Origin: Selaginella tamariscina | Taxonomy: Eukaryota > Streptophyta > Lycopodiopsida > Selaginellales > Selaginellaceae | NCBI GenBank assembly: GCA_003024785.1 | Contig: PUQB01000070.1 | Coordinates: 519,001 to 583,000, forward strand | Length of the DNA stretch: 64,000 bases | Reading direction: 5' to 3' | Part shown: in pieces, positions 11,850-24,248 of the stretch | Layout of the letters: every line of letters begins with the position of its first letter | Position numbering within the stretch: the first letter of the stretch is position 1 | Translations under genes and position numbers: made by a program | The notes under the pieces: model-generated | What the model was told of the DNA's origin: nothing | Database searches by the model: none | The model's input: only the letters and a program-made list of their open reading frames with translations

Positions 11850-14400
11850 AAAAATTGTGTACACCTTGGCCAAGTACATGAAGATTCCAGTGCATGATAT
11901 TATGTATTTCAAAAATTCGACATGTTCATGATGAAATTGACACTTTTCTAACTTAACATAAAGACCATGCTGTTAAAATCTTTTCAGAACTTAACGAACG
12001 TGTTGTTGATGTTCCTCCTCTGTCTTCCAAAAAATAAGAATGTCTTCAAAGTAGATAATCACAAACCAATCAAGAAAGTCATAAAAAATGTCATTGGCCA
12101 TATGCTGAAAAATTGCAAGGACATTGGTTAACTTGAAAGACATCATCGTGTATTTAAAATGCCCATAGTGTGTACGAAAAATAGTCTTCCATTTGTCATC
12201 AGGGTGAATATGGAGCAGATTGTAGGCACCTTGAAGGTTGATCTTCATAAAGTAATGAGTTTCACGAAGACACTTAAGAATTGCAAAGACAAGAAGTAAA
12301 GGATACCGGGTATGAATGATGATTTTTTCAACTCGTAATAGTCGACCATCAATAAAAAGAGCCATCATTTTTCTTAACAAAGAAGATAGGAACATTAGCT
12401 AGAGACTTGAAATGATGAATGAAACTAGTAGCCAGGCTGTCATTAATGTATTCCTACAAAGCTTTAAGCTCGAGTGAAGAAAGATCACAAATTAGACCAA
12501 ACGGAGGTGTCTTACATTCAATAGTATTAATCAAACAATCATACGAACAATACTTAGGAAGATGACTGGCTTGGATTGTGTCAAATACATTCGTAAACTT
12601 GTGTATGCAAACGGCAATGAACTAGGAGTAGATGTCAAAGAAGGAGTCACCATCATAGCAAAAATGTTAAGTGGGCAGCACGGATAAATTTTGCTAATGA
12701 AATAATCAAGATATAAATCGGGGTTTTTATCAAAGTCGAAGTCTAAGTCAAAGCTTATGTTGTTGGAGACACAAGATGTTGCTAGGTTGGAGTTGTGATT
12801 GAAGCCAAAGACAAAGACGAAGTCGGAACTAGAGTTGGAGTCGGGCCAGAGATGGAGATGTAGAAGTGCTACCAGGAACTAGAGGTGTCGAAATGTAGCC
12901 AAAAGTTAGAGTTGTAGAGGTATTGCCAAGAATTAGAGTTGCTGAGATACGGCAAGGAGTTGGAGACAAAACAAAAGCTAGAGCAATAACAACCAAGGTA
13001 CGAGTTGTCTAATTAATTTGCAGATTAAGGGTCTTGAACCAAGGAAGACCAAGAATAACAGGAGTGTCGAGAATTAAAGTGACGTTGAAGGAGACCAAAC
13101 ACAAGATATTACCAAGGGTGACCATGAGAGGCACTGTTTCTTCAGTATATCGCTGAACATTATTGGTCTTCTATCAACAACTATCAACTTAATCGGATCG
13201 GAATGCATATGAAGCTTTAAATTATGTTGTTGAACAAAGAGGCAGTTAGTCAAGTTGCCAGTTACACCATTATCAATAGAGTTGCTATGTTAACTTGAAT
13301 AGCATCAGATGTCAAGATAATAATCGAATGAAGGAAGGGTTTGTTGGTGTTTGTTGCCGAGATCACATGTAAAACTATCTTCGATGAAGAGATATTTAGA
13401 GCAGACTTGCAATGGTCCAATCAGAATGCTCCTATTTGGATTGGATCTTCTCATTTTTGTCTCAACCGAGGGACCATCCACCACCTTAGCTTGAATTCAT
13501 TATCAATTTGGGCACCTAACAATTTAGTGTTCGTTCTTACCACAATATAAACACAAGTTTGCTTGAAGATGTTGTTGTCACTCAACTTGTGTCAGTGCCC
13601 CTCGTGGTCGAAGAACATCCACTTGTGGTTTAGCGTCAGAAAATAGAGTGGCCAATGGCTCTTGTACTATTGGAGTTGGAGTACAAAATACTTGTCAAGA
13701 ACATTTCTCTTAACGTCACTCACAAAGTTGATTGCTGCAATGAATTGCTTGAGCAATAGCTTTGTCTAGAGAATCTGGGTTTTCGAGAGTGAACAAGAGA
13801 TTCCTAACATCATCAAGAAGACTTTCCCTAAATTAATCATGGAGAGTAGCATCGTCCCAATTAATGTCTCATGAAAGTAATCAAAATTAAAAGCATATTC
13901 AGATGTTGCATGAAAACCTTGTTGTAGTTGTCAAATCTTGGTTATTGTCGTGCGTTCACGATCAAGATCACCGAAGGTAGCTTTAAAAGCTTGGAAAAAC
14001 GTATCCTATAATTTCAAGAGTGGTGAGTCTTTCTCAAGTAAAGATGCAAACCACTTCAAAGTTGCACTGATGCCTACAAGACCCACTTGTGTTGTAGCCA
14101 TAGTATCGATGTGGTGTAAGCAAAAAACCAATTAAATTTGATTCATAAAACCTCAAAATTATGACCTTGAGTCATGAAACTAGCTGATTTTTGATTTTGA
14201 AACTTGTGATGAGGATGACTATTGCTATAGATCATGTTACAGCCGTTGATTCTCAAATTGTTAGCTGCTGAAATTGTTGCACGAAGAGTTCTACACCGAT
14301 AAAAGACATGTTAAGAAACTTGAAAGTTCATATCTAAGGAATGGAAAAGGATTCTGGTTCAAACTGTCAAGAATTAAGCCAAGAAGACAGAAAACAAGCT
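11850..14400 (-). mobile_element. Old Ty3/gypsy retrotransposon fossil (Tf/Tcn1-like)
   Basis: Read on the minus strand, gag-like remains lie near 13700-13870. Protease-side text is near 13030-13160 (VILGLPWFK). The reverse transcriptase palm lies at about 11990-12395 (INLQGAYNLLHI, then a decayed FEDILIF box). The pattern GAYNLL...H...GHFKY followed by a TEEEHQQHV tail is typical of the Tf/Tcn1-like branch. Both ends are too worn for me to define LTRs. It is heavily broken, with well over six breaks, and old. Confidence 0.65.
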
Positions 14401-16900
14401 CGATTATAAAGATTAAAATAACATATATTTATATTTAATAATGAATGACTAAATTATTTATTGTATATGTAATAGTTATGTTACTCTTTATATATATCTA
14501 TATAACAACATAAGAGGCAAGCTCTTAAATTGGTGTTGAACTGGAATGTTTAACCCTGATCACATTCACTTTTATATGCTATAAAGAAAGCCAAATTTAG
14601 ACTTAACTAATTATAGTGACCCTTATCCATATCCACATTCTTTATCTTAGAGTTGTACATTATATGATCCTTATTCATATCTTTATTTATATCCTTATCC
14701 ATATCTATATTCGTATTATTATCTGTATTCTTATCCATATCTTTACCCATATTCGTGTAACAAAGCTAAATTGTCACAACAACCTCTTTTGGGCAACAAT
14801 GAATACCCTAAATCACGACTAACCCCTAAGGGTTTAAGTGGTCAAGTCATACCCTAGACCCAGGTTTTATACTTAGTGAAGACACGAGTGTGTCATAAGT
14901 GGATACAAGTGTTTTGCTCAATAAACTCTTTAAGGCTAGGTTTGAATAATCCTAAGTACATGACCTTGCAAGTGTCTCATGAATGGGGCTCTTGCTAATG
15001 AACTTAAGTCGTTCAACTCTTGGATCCTAAGGAAAACACCCCTTAGCTGAGTGTGTCAATAACACATCCATTTACGAGACCTAACCTTCCTTAAGTGGAT
15101 GCCAGGTCAAATGGTCTTAATAAATTTGCAACGTGACCTTCATACCCTACATAACCCCAAAACTAAGGATAAAGAGACAACAATATTTCCTATTTTGCAC
15201 AGGGTTTTGGTGGTAATGCAGATTCGGATAACATTTTGAATACTTGTGATTTAGATGTTGTGTTGCCAGTAAAGCCCAGGAAGAAATCCAGATCTCATGG
15301 GAAACAACTGGAGGAGGTTCCAAAAACCCATGTATCAATTTGTGGAGGACGATGAGGAAGATGATTGACCTTTAGAACGAAGGCTAATACCATGAGGAGA
15401 TGTCTGGTGAAAGGAAGTGATATTACGAACTAAGAGACCATCATCAACCATTGCCACACCCATAGAATGTGAAGACACAACATCACAGCCAGAAGTACAA
15501 GGAGCACAGATACCGATATTATACCACTAGGGGAATCACATGAAGGTGGGCTATCAATGATACCACATGTAACTACAACTACCATGTGTCAACCACCTAT
15601 TGGGAGTACATTTAGAGGGGAGATACCATAGGAAGTACAAACTACGACCAGTGAGAAGGAGCATCAAGAAGTGGATACGTCATTTAGCACACCTAGAGAG
15701 TAGATCAAGAATAAAGAGATGGAACAAGAACCCCAATACAAACAACAAGAGATGGGGCAACATGCAACAGAGCGGCAAGAGTGAGATGCGTCCAAAAGTG
15801 CAAGATGAGGTAGGGACCAAGTTGGGTCACCAAGGTTGGGTACATGTGAGCCACCAATTTAGGAGACATCAAGTGAAGGAGGTACAAGAAGCCAACTACT
15901 GCATGTTTGGAGTGTGATAGAAACAATGATTTGTCAAGGAGATGTGCAACGTGCCGAGGAAAGCATAGCACGACAGGTTCATGAACAATACAACGCCCTA
16001 AACAAAATCATGTGCTGCCAGTACAACTAGCTAAAGATACTTACTAATATGGTCTAGGCATAGGCAAAGCAACTCTGGACTCAAGGGGAGCAGATACAAT
16101 ATATCGTTACCAAGCTAGAGAGTCATATTCCCATGAGTATTACCACCATAGAAGAATTTTGAGGAACTATGGAAGCTTCAAGAGAATAACCAAAAGTTGA
16201 AGGCTATTATTGCTTCCATTTGTGGGACTATGATAGGACCGTCTTGAGGGTTGCATTAGGGCGATGCAATACTTTTAGTCTGGGGGGATGTTAGAGTCAT
16301 ATTTAGTCACATAAAAATTTTAAGTTATGTTTCTTTCCTTTGAGAATATAATGGGAAAAATACAAAAATAGTATATATGATAAAAATACAAGAGTTAAAT
16401 GAAAATACAAAATTATGTGCTATAATCATAATACGAAGGTAGAAGCATAACATGAATATGAAAATATCAATGGAATACGGCCAAGGAAACGGTTATCAAA
16501 ATAGCAATGAGGAGGTTGTGTAATTAACTGGATAAGGCTTATGAGAAGTTATGATAATTATAAGTGCTGGAATAGAAGTATAAATATAAATAAATTGAAC
16601 TAGGACTAGATAGGGATCCTGGATGTATTGAATATTATACTATATGCCATTACTTGGACATAATATATACTCTCTTCTTAGTCTTACTATGATTTACTGT
16701 CTTGTTCACTATTTTCTTAATATATTTCTCTTTTTGCTACTGTGTTGGAATTTGTAATACTACTTATTATATACATTGTCATTATTACTCTCTTTCGACC
16801 TTTTGAAGTCTAATTTCTAATATTTACTTATATCACAATACTCTATTCTTCCCTTATTATGGGTTTACGGTGGCGACCACTATTATTTTATATGTGTAGG
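14400..16900. other. Repeat-derived stretch with a possible LTR start at 16289
   Basis: Bases 14620-14760 hold an irregular minisatellite of 'ttatccatatc'-type units. Bases 15360-16280 look like eroded coding sequence on the plus strand, but I could not assign a family. At 16281-16295 a purine run (tggggggatg) is followed by TGTTAGAGTC, the usual layout of a polypurine tract and 3' LTR. No matching 5' LTR was found, so this is only a candidate fossil. Confidence 0.3.
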
Positions 16901-19900
16901 AAATTTAGCTTAACAACATCACAAAAACATAAAGAATTTAAAAACCTCATCACTTAATCCATTTGACACACTAGTGATGAGAATTATTTTCTCAAGAAAA
17001 GAAAACATATATATTAAAGGGGTTAGAACTTTCATATCTTGAACACCTTAATGAGCAAAACATTTTCAATTATATAATTAATAATAAGATGACCAAAACC
17101 TTGGCACTTAAAATAATGTAAATAATGATTATATCCATGGCCTATGTATCCACAATCATATTTGGGTCCTTGTCAAACTTACTGAAATGTGGCTTACAAA
17201 ATTAAAGCATTTATATTTATAGGTTGTGGATGAGTAGCTAGAGCCTAAAGGGACAAGAAGAACTAGACCATGGAGATGTTCATAAACCAAATTTTTAACA
17301 ACACTAAGCATTTGATATAGCAAATTTTTCCTGACAATCTCATATTTAAATTAACACAAGTAAGATAATTATTAAAACACATACTAAATTGAGTAGTAAT
17401 TTCACAATCCTTTTCAATGCATTCTTAAAACATTATTTAAAAAAATTCTACATAACCACTAAATGCATTGTCTTCAATGTTGGGGTCAAATATTAGAACC
17501 ATAATGTAACATATCCACAAAAACAAATAAACAACTCTCGAATTTGATAGACAAAATCCCATTGAAGGTAATCCATAACCATACAAAAATGTTTAATGTA
17601 AGCATAAACATCTTTTATAATGTGTTAAAGAAAGAATCTAAATAAAGATGAGAATTATAACCAACTAAAAGTTGTTGTTATGTTAACACACTAAGTAATT
17701 GTGTTTATATTTGTTGCTTTGCTATCACAAATAAAATTTAATTAAAATGAGAAAGCAACCATAAGAAGTCTACGTAAAGAAAAAAAAACAAAGAAAAATG
17801 AAACAAGATATAATGGACTTCTTCACTAATAAAAAGAATTTGTATTCAACCCAAGACATATGTATAATGTAATAAACCCTTAAAGAGGGGAGGGATCAAC
17901 CATCATTTGGAGTCACTTAGACAATTACTTAAAATCTCAGTAGTGAACCACATTATACAACCTAAACAATGGCATGTGTGGGCACCCTAACCTTAAATTA
18001 GCAAACTTCTTTTTATGCTACTTAAGAACTTCATTGAGTAACCTAATTTAAATAAGCAATTCCTATAAATTGCATTATGATGGGAAAAACATATTATGCA
18101 ACCACACATAGCAATTAAAAGTGATAAGGCCTTGATTGTTCGATGGTGTGAGATGAGTGAAAATATGTTAGCAAGTAATTTGAATCATGTTTATGCTTTA
18201 TTGCTTAATTTTGTGCTAAAGCTTGGTCATAAAGCTTGGTCATAAAGCTTGCTTTTTTTTGGTCTAAAGCTACTCATTCTTGCCCTCAAGTTTAATCCTT
18301 CTTGCTAGTGATTACATGTCGATGGGCATTAAGGTGCTACTTATATGAAGTCATCACACAATGCTCAATTACACAACAAGGTAAGTTGCTGGTTTCTATT
18401 GAAAACATAAAAGTTCATTAGTGTTATTATATAATAACAAATTCACCTTATTCAACGAGGATTAGAGCTTTCTATAACTTGACACCTTCTTTGCAACCTT
18501 TTATGATATTAAATTCAATGGAGAGTGAGATAAGATCAAGAAAATGAGGCTTTAATTGCTTCACAAAGTCTCACTCGTGCACCTTTGTTTGAAAGAGAAA
18601 CTCACTTAATATAGTCCTTGGTTGTTGTAAGCAAGTTCAAAAGCCTGGTTCTAGGCCTTTAAAGAGTTTGGTAAAGATGTTTGACTATGCAAGAAGGTCG
18701 ACATCGACAACTCTATCAAATCATCTTCACAAATGTAAGAGAGCATCCTCCATGTCACTACTTCAAGGAAGAGTTTCCCAATAAAGTTTGAGGAAAAGAA
18801 ATCTTGAATTTAAAAAAAACAAGATTCTTAAGCCAACATACCAACTCTTAGGAGGATGAGCATATTGATATAAGTGGAAGTTTGCTAATGAGTATCACAA
18901 TACTACAAGTGGCCTAACTTCTAGTATTATCACCCTTGTTGCTAGCAATATTCCAAGTTCCATGCCTACTCCTAAAGCCACCATAGGCTTCAACTAGTCG
19001 AGGCTTTTAGATTATCAAAACCATGAATAAGGCAGTTGACATTGTTGTAAGAAGTACAAAAATCATGAAGCAACCATAAGAAAGATTTCAGTATACCTTA
19101 CTTATCACTCAATGACTAAAGCTGAGGAAGGACTACCATAAAGTTGCATAGAGTTCCCATCATCTTCACCCATAATGAAGAGAGAACAATTGTCAAGTGG
19201 TGCAAGACTAGGTGTGATCCAAATGGGGTGACAAAGATGCTTGCAAAGGTGGTGGAACAACAGTTGATGCCAAAAGGGTACAATTCATAACTTGTTTGCC
19301 AACATCAGGCTAGTGAAGTGCTTTTGAAAGAGAAACAAGGCTCTTGTCTTTCAATCACATATCATGTTAGAGCATTGTCTATGATACAAGCAAAAACTTC
19401 CCTTTATTCAAACCTTAGCAAGTCGTAAGAGTATGAGAAGTTGCTCCTACATCGAATTTTAATCATTGATGAAATAAGGTTTTAAGCTATTGAAAAAGAT
19501 AAAGGGTGTAAAGTGTTCGTAACTCAAAAATGTCAAAAAATCAATGTGCTTGTTAAAAGCAACAATATAAACGAATAACATTGGTTTTAACAACTAGTGC
19601 AACAAGCACTCAACTCTCTAACTTTTATATGTTTCAAGTTAAGAAGAAGATGAATATATGGAGCTTGGTTGAGGAAGTTGAGCTTGGTTGAAACTATGCA
19701 GCACAAGATAAATGGTTAGATGAGTTTGGTGATCTTTCATGAATTTGTCGAGTATGTGGAAAGCAAATATACTTGGTAGATTAAGCCCCAACAATAAGCT
19801 ACTTCTCATTTGTGATGATCATGCGACACACCTTGAGATGAAGTTATGTCAAAGAATCCCTCAAGAAAAAGCATTGTCATTGGTAAATCTCAACTCACTT

Positions 19901-21560
19901 GTAAGTGTTATCCTTAGTGATGTTCAAATATTTCTAACAATTTGTAATGGTGTTACATGATTAACTTGGGAGGCAATTGTAGATGCATTTACCCTAGCAA
20001 CATAATCTCTAGTTTTTGAGTAACCAAGGTTTAGCCATTAGATCTGCATGTAGTGAAGATGGCACAATTTCTTAACAGGCTAGATACTAGAGAAGCTTCA
20101 ATATCAATTGCAAGTGAAGTAAGACACTTAGGTGCCCACAAATATGATGAAGTTGAGGTTCCACCTTCACTCTCACCTGACTTTGTTGTTATACAAGATA
20201 AAATAGTGTTATTAATACAAATAAATATTAGATTAATTTAGCTTTCATCATGCAAATGTCATAGAATTTCATGTAACTTCTCAATGAAGATAGAGTCCCT
20301 TGAGACTCCTATAAACACAGTTTTACAAGGTAAGCACCATTTCACATAAACAAGTCATTTCTCACTTGTTGTTATACCAAGATTTGTGAATGTGAACTTA
20401 GTAACTTCAATTCAAATGGAGGATATCAAACTTGCCTATGGTGTTTAACGTCCTCAATTATTTGCCTATGCCTTTGCTGCTCTAAATGTGAAACACAATC
20501 AAAGGTGTGCAACTAAGCCAACACACAGGTGCTAAGTTAATATTTTAGACATTATGGAAGATGTTCATACCAATGAAGTAGTTCACATCAAAATTGAGAA
20601 CTTGGCAAAGTGGAAAGTGAGGGAAATTTTGCACAAAGGATGTTCATCAAGCACAACACATAATTAAAATTCAGTAAAAGCGACTAGTACGACTGATGAA
20701 GATGGAGCTTGACAAACTCCCAAAGACAGCCAAGAAACTTATCGCTGAAGAAAAACATGAAGAAAAGAAGGCAAATGCTACTGTATTAAAGCAATCCAGG
20801 GTTGGCTCACTAGTGCAACTAATGCACATGCCATCTACATTGCTGCTGCTACCACTCTACCACATTGAGTTCCCTACTAATCTTTATTCAAATGTGGAGA
20901 TAACTTGTTAAATGGAACACCTATGTTTTATTAGAAACCCAAAACACTGAATTGAAGCTTATATTTGCTTTATCTTGCTCCTTTCATCCTCAATTTATCA
21001 TTAATCTCTAAATGAATTTTCCATAGTCAGTGCACAATTATATTATACAATTAGATCATACCAACGGAACCAACGATCGTTATAAAGAGAGTACATGTTA
21101 TTTTAAGTCTAACTGCAATCCCTTTAGCGGGTTACTCGAGCTAAAGTTTCAGTGGAAGTATTAAACGTTAAATTTATATATAATATCGTGTGGTGGTCGA
21201 TCCCTTCCATTATACAATAAATCCATGTTAATCTTAACGATAATTTTAACATCTACGGTCGCATTTATGGCATTATATGTCTACTTAGTTTTAACATCTA
21301 AGGTCACATTTATGTAAGCTCCACTGTGGCTGTAGCGTATGTAAGGATATATATCCATAAGATATATTTTATATAAATGTTAACTAAGTTATTGTGAGAA
21401 TATGAAATCTTTTGTAAAACACAACAGGAATAATAAATTGTTGGCAAAACTCTAGTTTATACTGAACGAATATCCGGTATTTAACGGACCCTGAACGGAC
21501 ACGAGCTGGACAGGTGGCCTTCATGCAGTCCCGCCAAATGTAATAAAAAAAAGTAGGGGT
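16900..21560. other. Gene-poor stretch, eroded repeat DNA
   Basis: No intact gene is seen. Weak coding-like text on the plus strand occurs between about 18650 and 20240, for example LLICDDHATHLEMKL at 19790-19850, but stops are frequent and no family can be named safely. 'cttggtcataaag' is tandemly duplicated near 18230. Confidence 0.4.
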
Positions 21561-21696
21561 TTGTGTCAAACGTGTGTTACACTTTCTGAATCTCTAATCC
21601 TTGGTTCTCCAGCTAGGTGGGTTCTGTGTGTAATTATTAGTATATATGTATATGCATATCAAATTGTGATTATTATTATTAATTGCAGAAGAAGAT

Positions 21697-22387
21697 ATGG
21701 ATTTGCTGCAAATGGTGTTGAATGTTGTGGTTCCTCCAGCTGGTGTCATCCTTCTATTGCTAATATGGCCTGTTCTTGCCTTCTTTAGTTTCTGGAGATG
21801 GATCTTCAGTCATATTTTCTCCGAGAATGTCTATGGTAAAGTGGTGGTAATCACTGGTGCTTCTTCGGGAATTGGTGAGGTATGTCTGTGTAATACACAC
21901 ACACACACTCATATGTGTGTGTATGTAGGTATTATTTATATATATAAACAGTAATATTGTTAGTGTTTGGCATATGAATATGCAACGAGAGGGGCAAAGT
22001 TGGTCCTTGTGGGAAGAAGGGAGAACATGTTGTCTGGAGTTTCACAAAGTGCTCGCGCTCATGGTGCGTTAGATGTACACGTTGTTGCTGCTGATCTCTC
22101 ACTTGAAGAGGAGTGCAAGAAGTTTGTGGATGAAACTATGAACACATTCGGAAGAAGTAAGTTAATTAATTAAATCATTATTAAATATTATTTATTAAAA
22201 ATAATTTTGTTTGTTTAACTAAATTCTCATAAAATATTATTTATTAAAAATTAATTTTGTTTGTTTAGTTGACCATTTGGTTTGTAACCATGGGGTTTCA
22301 AATGCTTTCCTGATTGAGGAAGCTCAGAGTATGGATGTTTTCCAGAAGATCATGGTAAGATGTTATTAAGTCAAAAATTTAATTGTA

Positions 22388-22451
<64 letters not shown>

Positions 22452-23213
22452 TTAAACAGGATACGAACTTCTTAGGAAGTGTGTATTCAACATACTTTGC
22501 ATTGCCTCATCTTCGGAAAAGCCGTGGTAGAATTGTGGTCACAGCTTCCACAGCAAGTTGGCTTCCTATTCCCAGAATGTCCATCTACTGTGTAAGTTAA
22601 TAGATATTTTAAATTAAATTATAGATAAATAGAATTTATATTTATATAATATTGTGATTTTATTAATAATTTTGTTAAGCATACAGGCATCTAAAGCAGC
22701 ACTGGTGCAATTCTTTGACACGCTGAGGACGGAGGTTGGGTCAAGTTTAAGTGGGATAACAATTGCGATGCCTGGGTATATTCAGAGCGAAATGACCATG
22801 GGTAAATTTCTATCAGCCGATGGTAAACTGGATATGGATGTTGATGCTCGCGATGTAAGTAGTATAAATAAATTATTAAATAAAAATATTGAAAGGAAAA
22901 AACTAATATAATTAAATGATATTTAAAATGTGCAGACTTTGATAGGACCGTCTCCAGTTGCTTCAACAGAGTATTGTGCAAAGGAGATTATATCAGCGGC
23001 ATTAAAGGGGCAAAGATATGCAGTGGTTCCATCTTGGTATAAGGTTTCACTCTTGTTTCGGCTTTTTACTCCTCAAATCTTGGAGGCTTTGGTTAACTTT
23101 GTGTTTGTTAAGGAGATTCAGCCAGGTCTCTCTCTCTCTCTCACACCCACAAACACACACACTTTGTCTCTCTCTCTCTCTCTCTTTCACACACACACAC
23201 ACACACACATTTG

Positions 23214-23249
<36 letters not shown>

Positions 23250-23251
23250 TT

Positions 23252-23291
<40 letters not shown>

Positions 23292-23295
23292 TTTG

Positions 23296-23346
<51 letters not shown>

Positions 23347-23546
23347 TTGTCTCTCACTCTCTCTCTCTCTCTCTATTATATATAATCTTAATATGCACGT
23401 CCACACGTAAATGCCATATATCTTCTTACCCAGTACGTTATGCAGGTAAACCTGCTACCAAAGTTATTATGGACACCTTGCCGGGTTTAGAGAGGGTGAT
23501 GTATCCTACAGGAATGCAGCAGAAGACGGAACCAAAGACTGATTAG
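21697..23546 (+). CDS. Steroleosin / 11-beta-HSD-like short-chain dehydrogenase
   Basis: An NAD(P)-dependent short-chain dehydrogenase of the plant HSD/steroleosin type. These proteins sit in ER or oil-body membranes and are thought to act on sterols or brassinosteroid-like compounds. Exons are 21697-21879, 21964-22156, 22269-22354, 22460-22591, 22687-22854, 22936-23125 and 23446-23546, and all phases fit. The N-terminal hydrophobic segment holds a proline cluster ([15 protein letters not shown]), as in the steroleosin anchor. The cofactor motif is TGASSGIGE. The catalytic YxxxK appears as IYCASKAAL, with the Ser in VTASTAS. The usual NNAG motif is replaced by CNHG. The gene looks intact. Intron 4 (22355-22459) and the last intron carry long microsatellites. 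Substrate is not predictable. Confidence 0.9.
22387..22452. repeat. (CA)n(TA)n microsatellite in an intron of the dehydrogenase gene
   Basis: About 20 CA repeats run into about 10 TA repeats immediately before a 3' splice site. Confidence 0.95.
23127..23380. repeat. Compound (TC)n(AC)n minisatellite in the last intron
   Basis: Six alternating blocks of TC and AC repeats, each joined by 'actttgtc' or a close variant, giving a higher-order unit of about 45 bp. It begins within a few bases of the 5' splice site at 23125 and fills most of the intron. Apparent open frames here on both strands are repeat artefacts. Confidence 0.95.
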
Positions 23547-23549
23547 TGA

Positions 23550-24245
23550 TACTTTAATAATTAGTAATGTATAAGTATATTTTAAATATATATTAAACTA
23601 TATTAATAGTAAGATTAAATATATTTAATAGATGTAAAAGATAAGTGAGTAGAATGCATTATCAAATAATTATAAGATTATTAGGTGAGTGCTAGTGATT
23701 TTGTTAATGGTTTAAGTTCAAATTTAAATTCAAATTAATTTTAAACTCGGTTTTTATAAATACATCAATATTATCTATATATAACATATTATAATGTGTG
23801 TGGTGCATATACATATTAAAATAGAATAATTATTGTATGAATTTATGTGATTTTCCGAGTGCTATTGTATTTAAATAAAACAACACAGAATCATTAAATT
23901 TATAAGTAAATTATAATTTATTATTTATTTTAAATAAATATGTTAATTTAGCACAAGTTAGCACAAGTGAGCATTAAATTGGACATACAATGAAGGCTGA
24001 ATTTTTCTATTATAAAATATATATCATAGGAAAAATTTAAGAGTATATTCACTAAAGTATCAAATCCATTTTTTATATCTCTCGTATTTTCTTAAAAGAA
24101 TAACAATCAAATAAGAATATAATTATAGTTTAATATACTGGTGGTTAATGCACAATTACATAATATAGCGATACTAAAATGACACACGCACATATACACA
24201 TACACACAATTGTTAATACAGTTAGAATGGGTTATAACGTACATG
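23550..24245. other. AT-rich intergenic DNA between convergent genes
   Basis: It separates the 3' ends of the plus-strand dehydrogenase and the minus-strand cap methyltransferase. No gene is seen. Confidence 0.7.
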
Positions 24246-24248
24246 AAT

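Noticed and set aside
14616-14822. Open frame over 'ttatccatatc' units
   Set aside because: A simple tandem repeat read in frame gives an Ile/His-rich artefact.
15600-15917. Open frame of 105 codons on the plus strand
   Set aside because: Basic, low-information peptide with no recognisable domain, in eroded repeat DNA, with an equally open frame on the other strand.
19739-20241. Possible pogo/Tigger-like DDE remnant (LLICDDHATHLEMKL)
   Set aside because: One motif of about 15 residues resembles LLI.D.H.SHL, but the surrounding text has many stops and no other family motif. Too weak to call.
23141-23410. Long open frames on both strands
   Set aside because: They translate only the TC/AC array (SLSLS/THTHT or [10 protein letters not shown] repeats). 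They are repeat artefacts, except the exon ends already used for the dehydrogenase.
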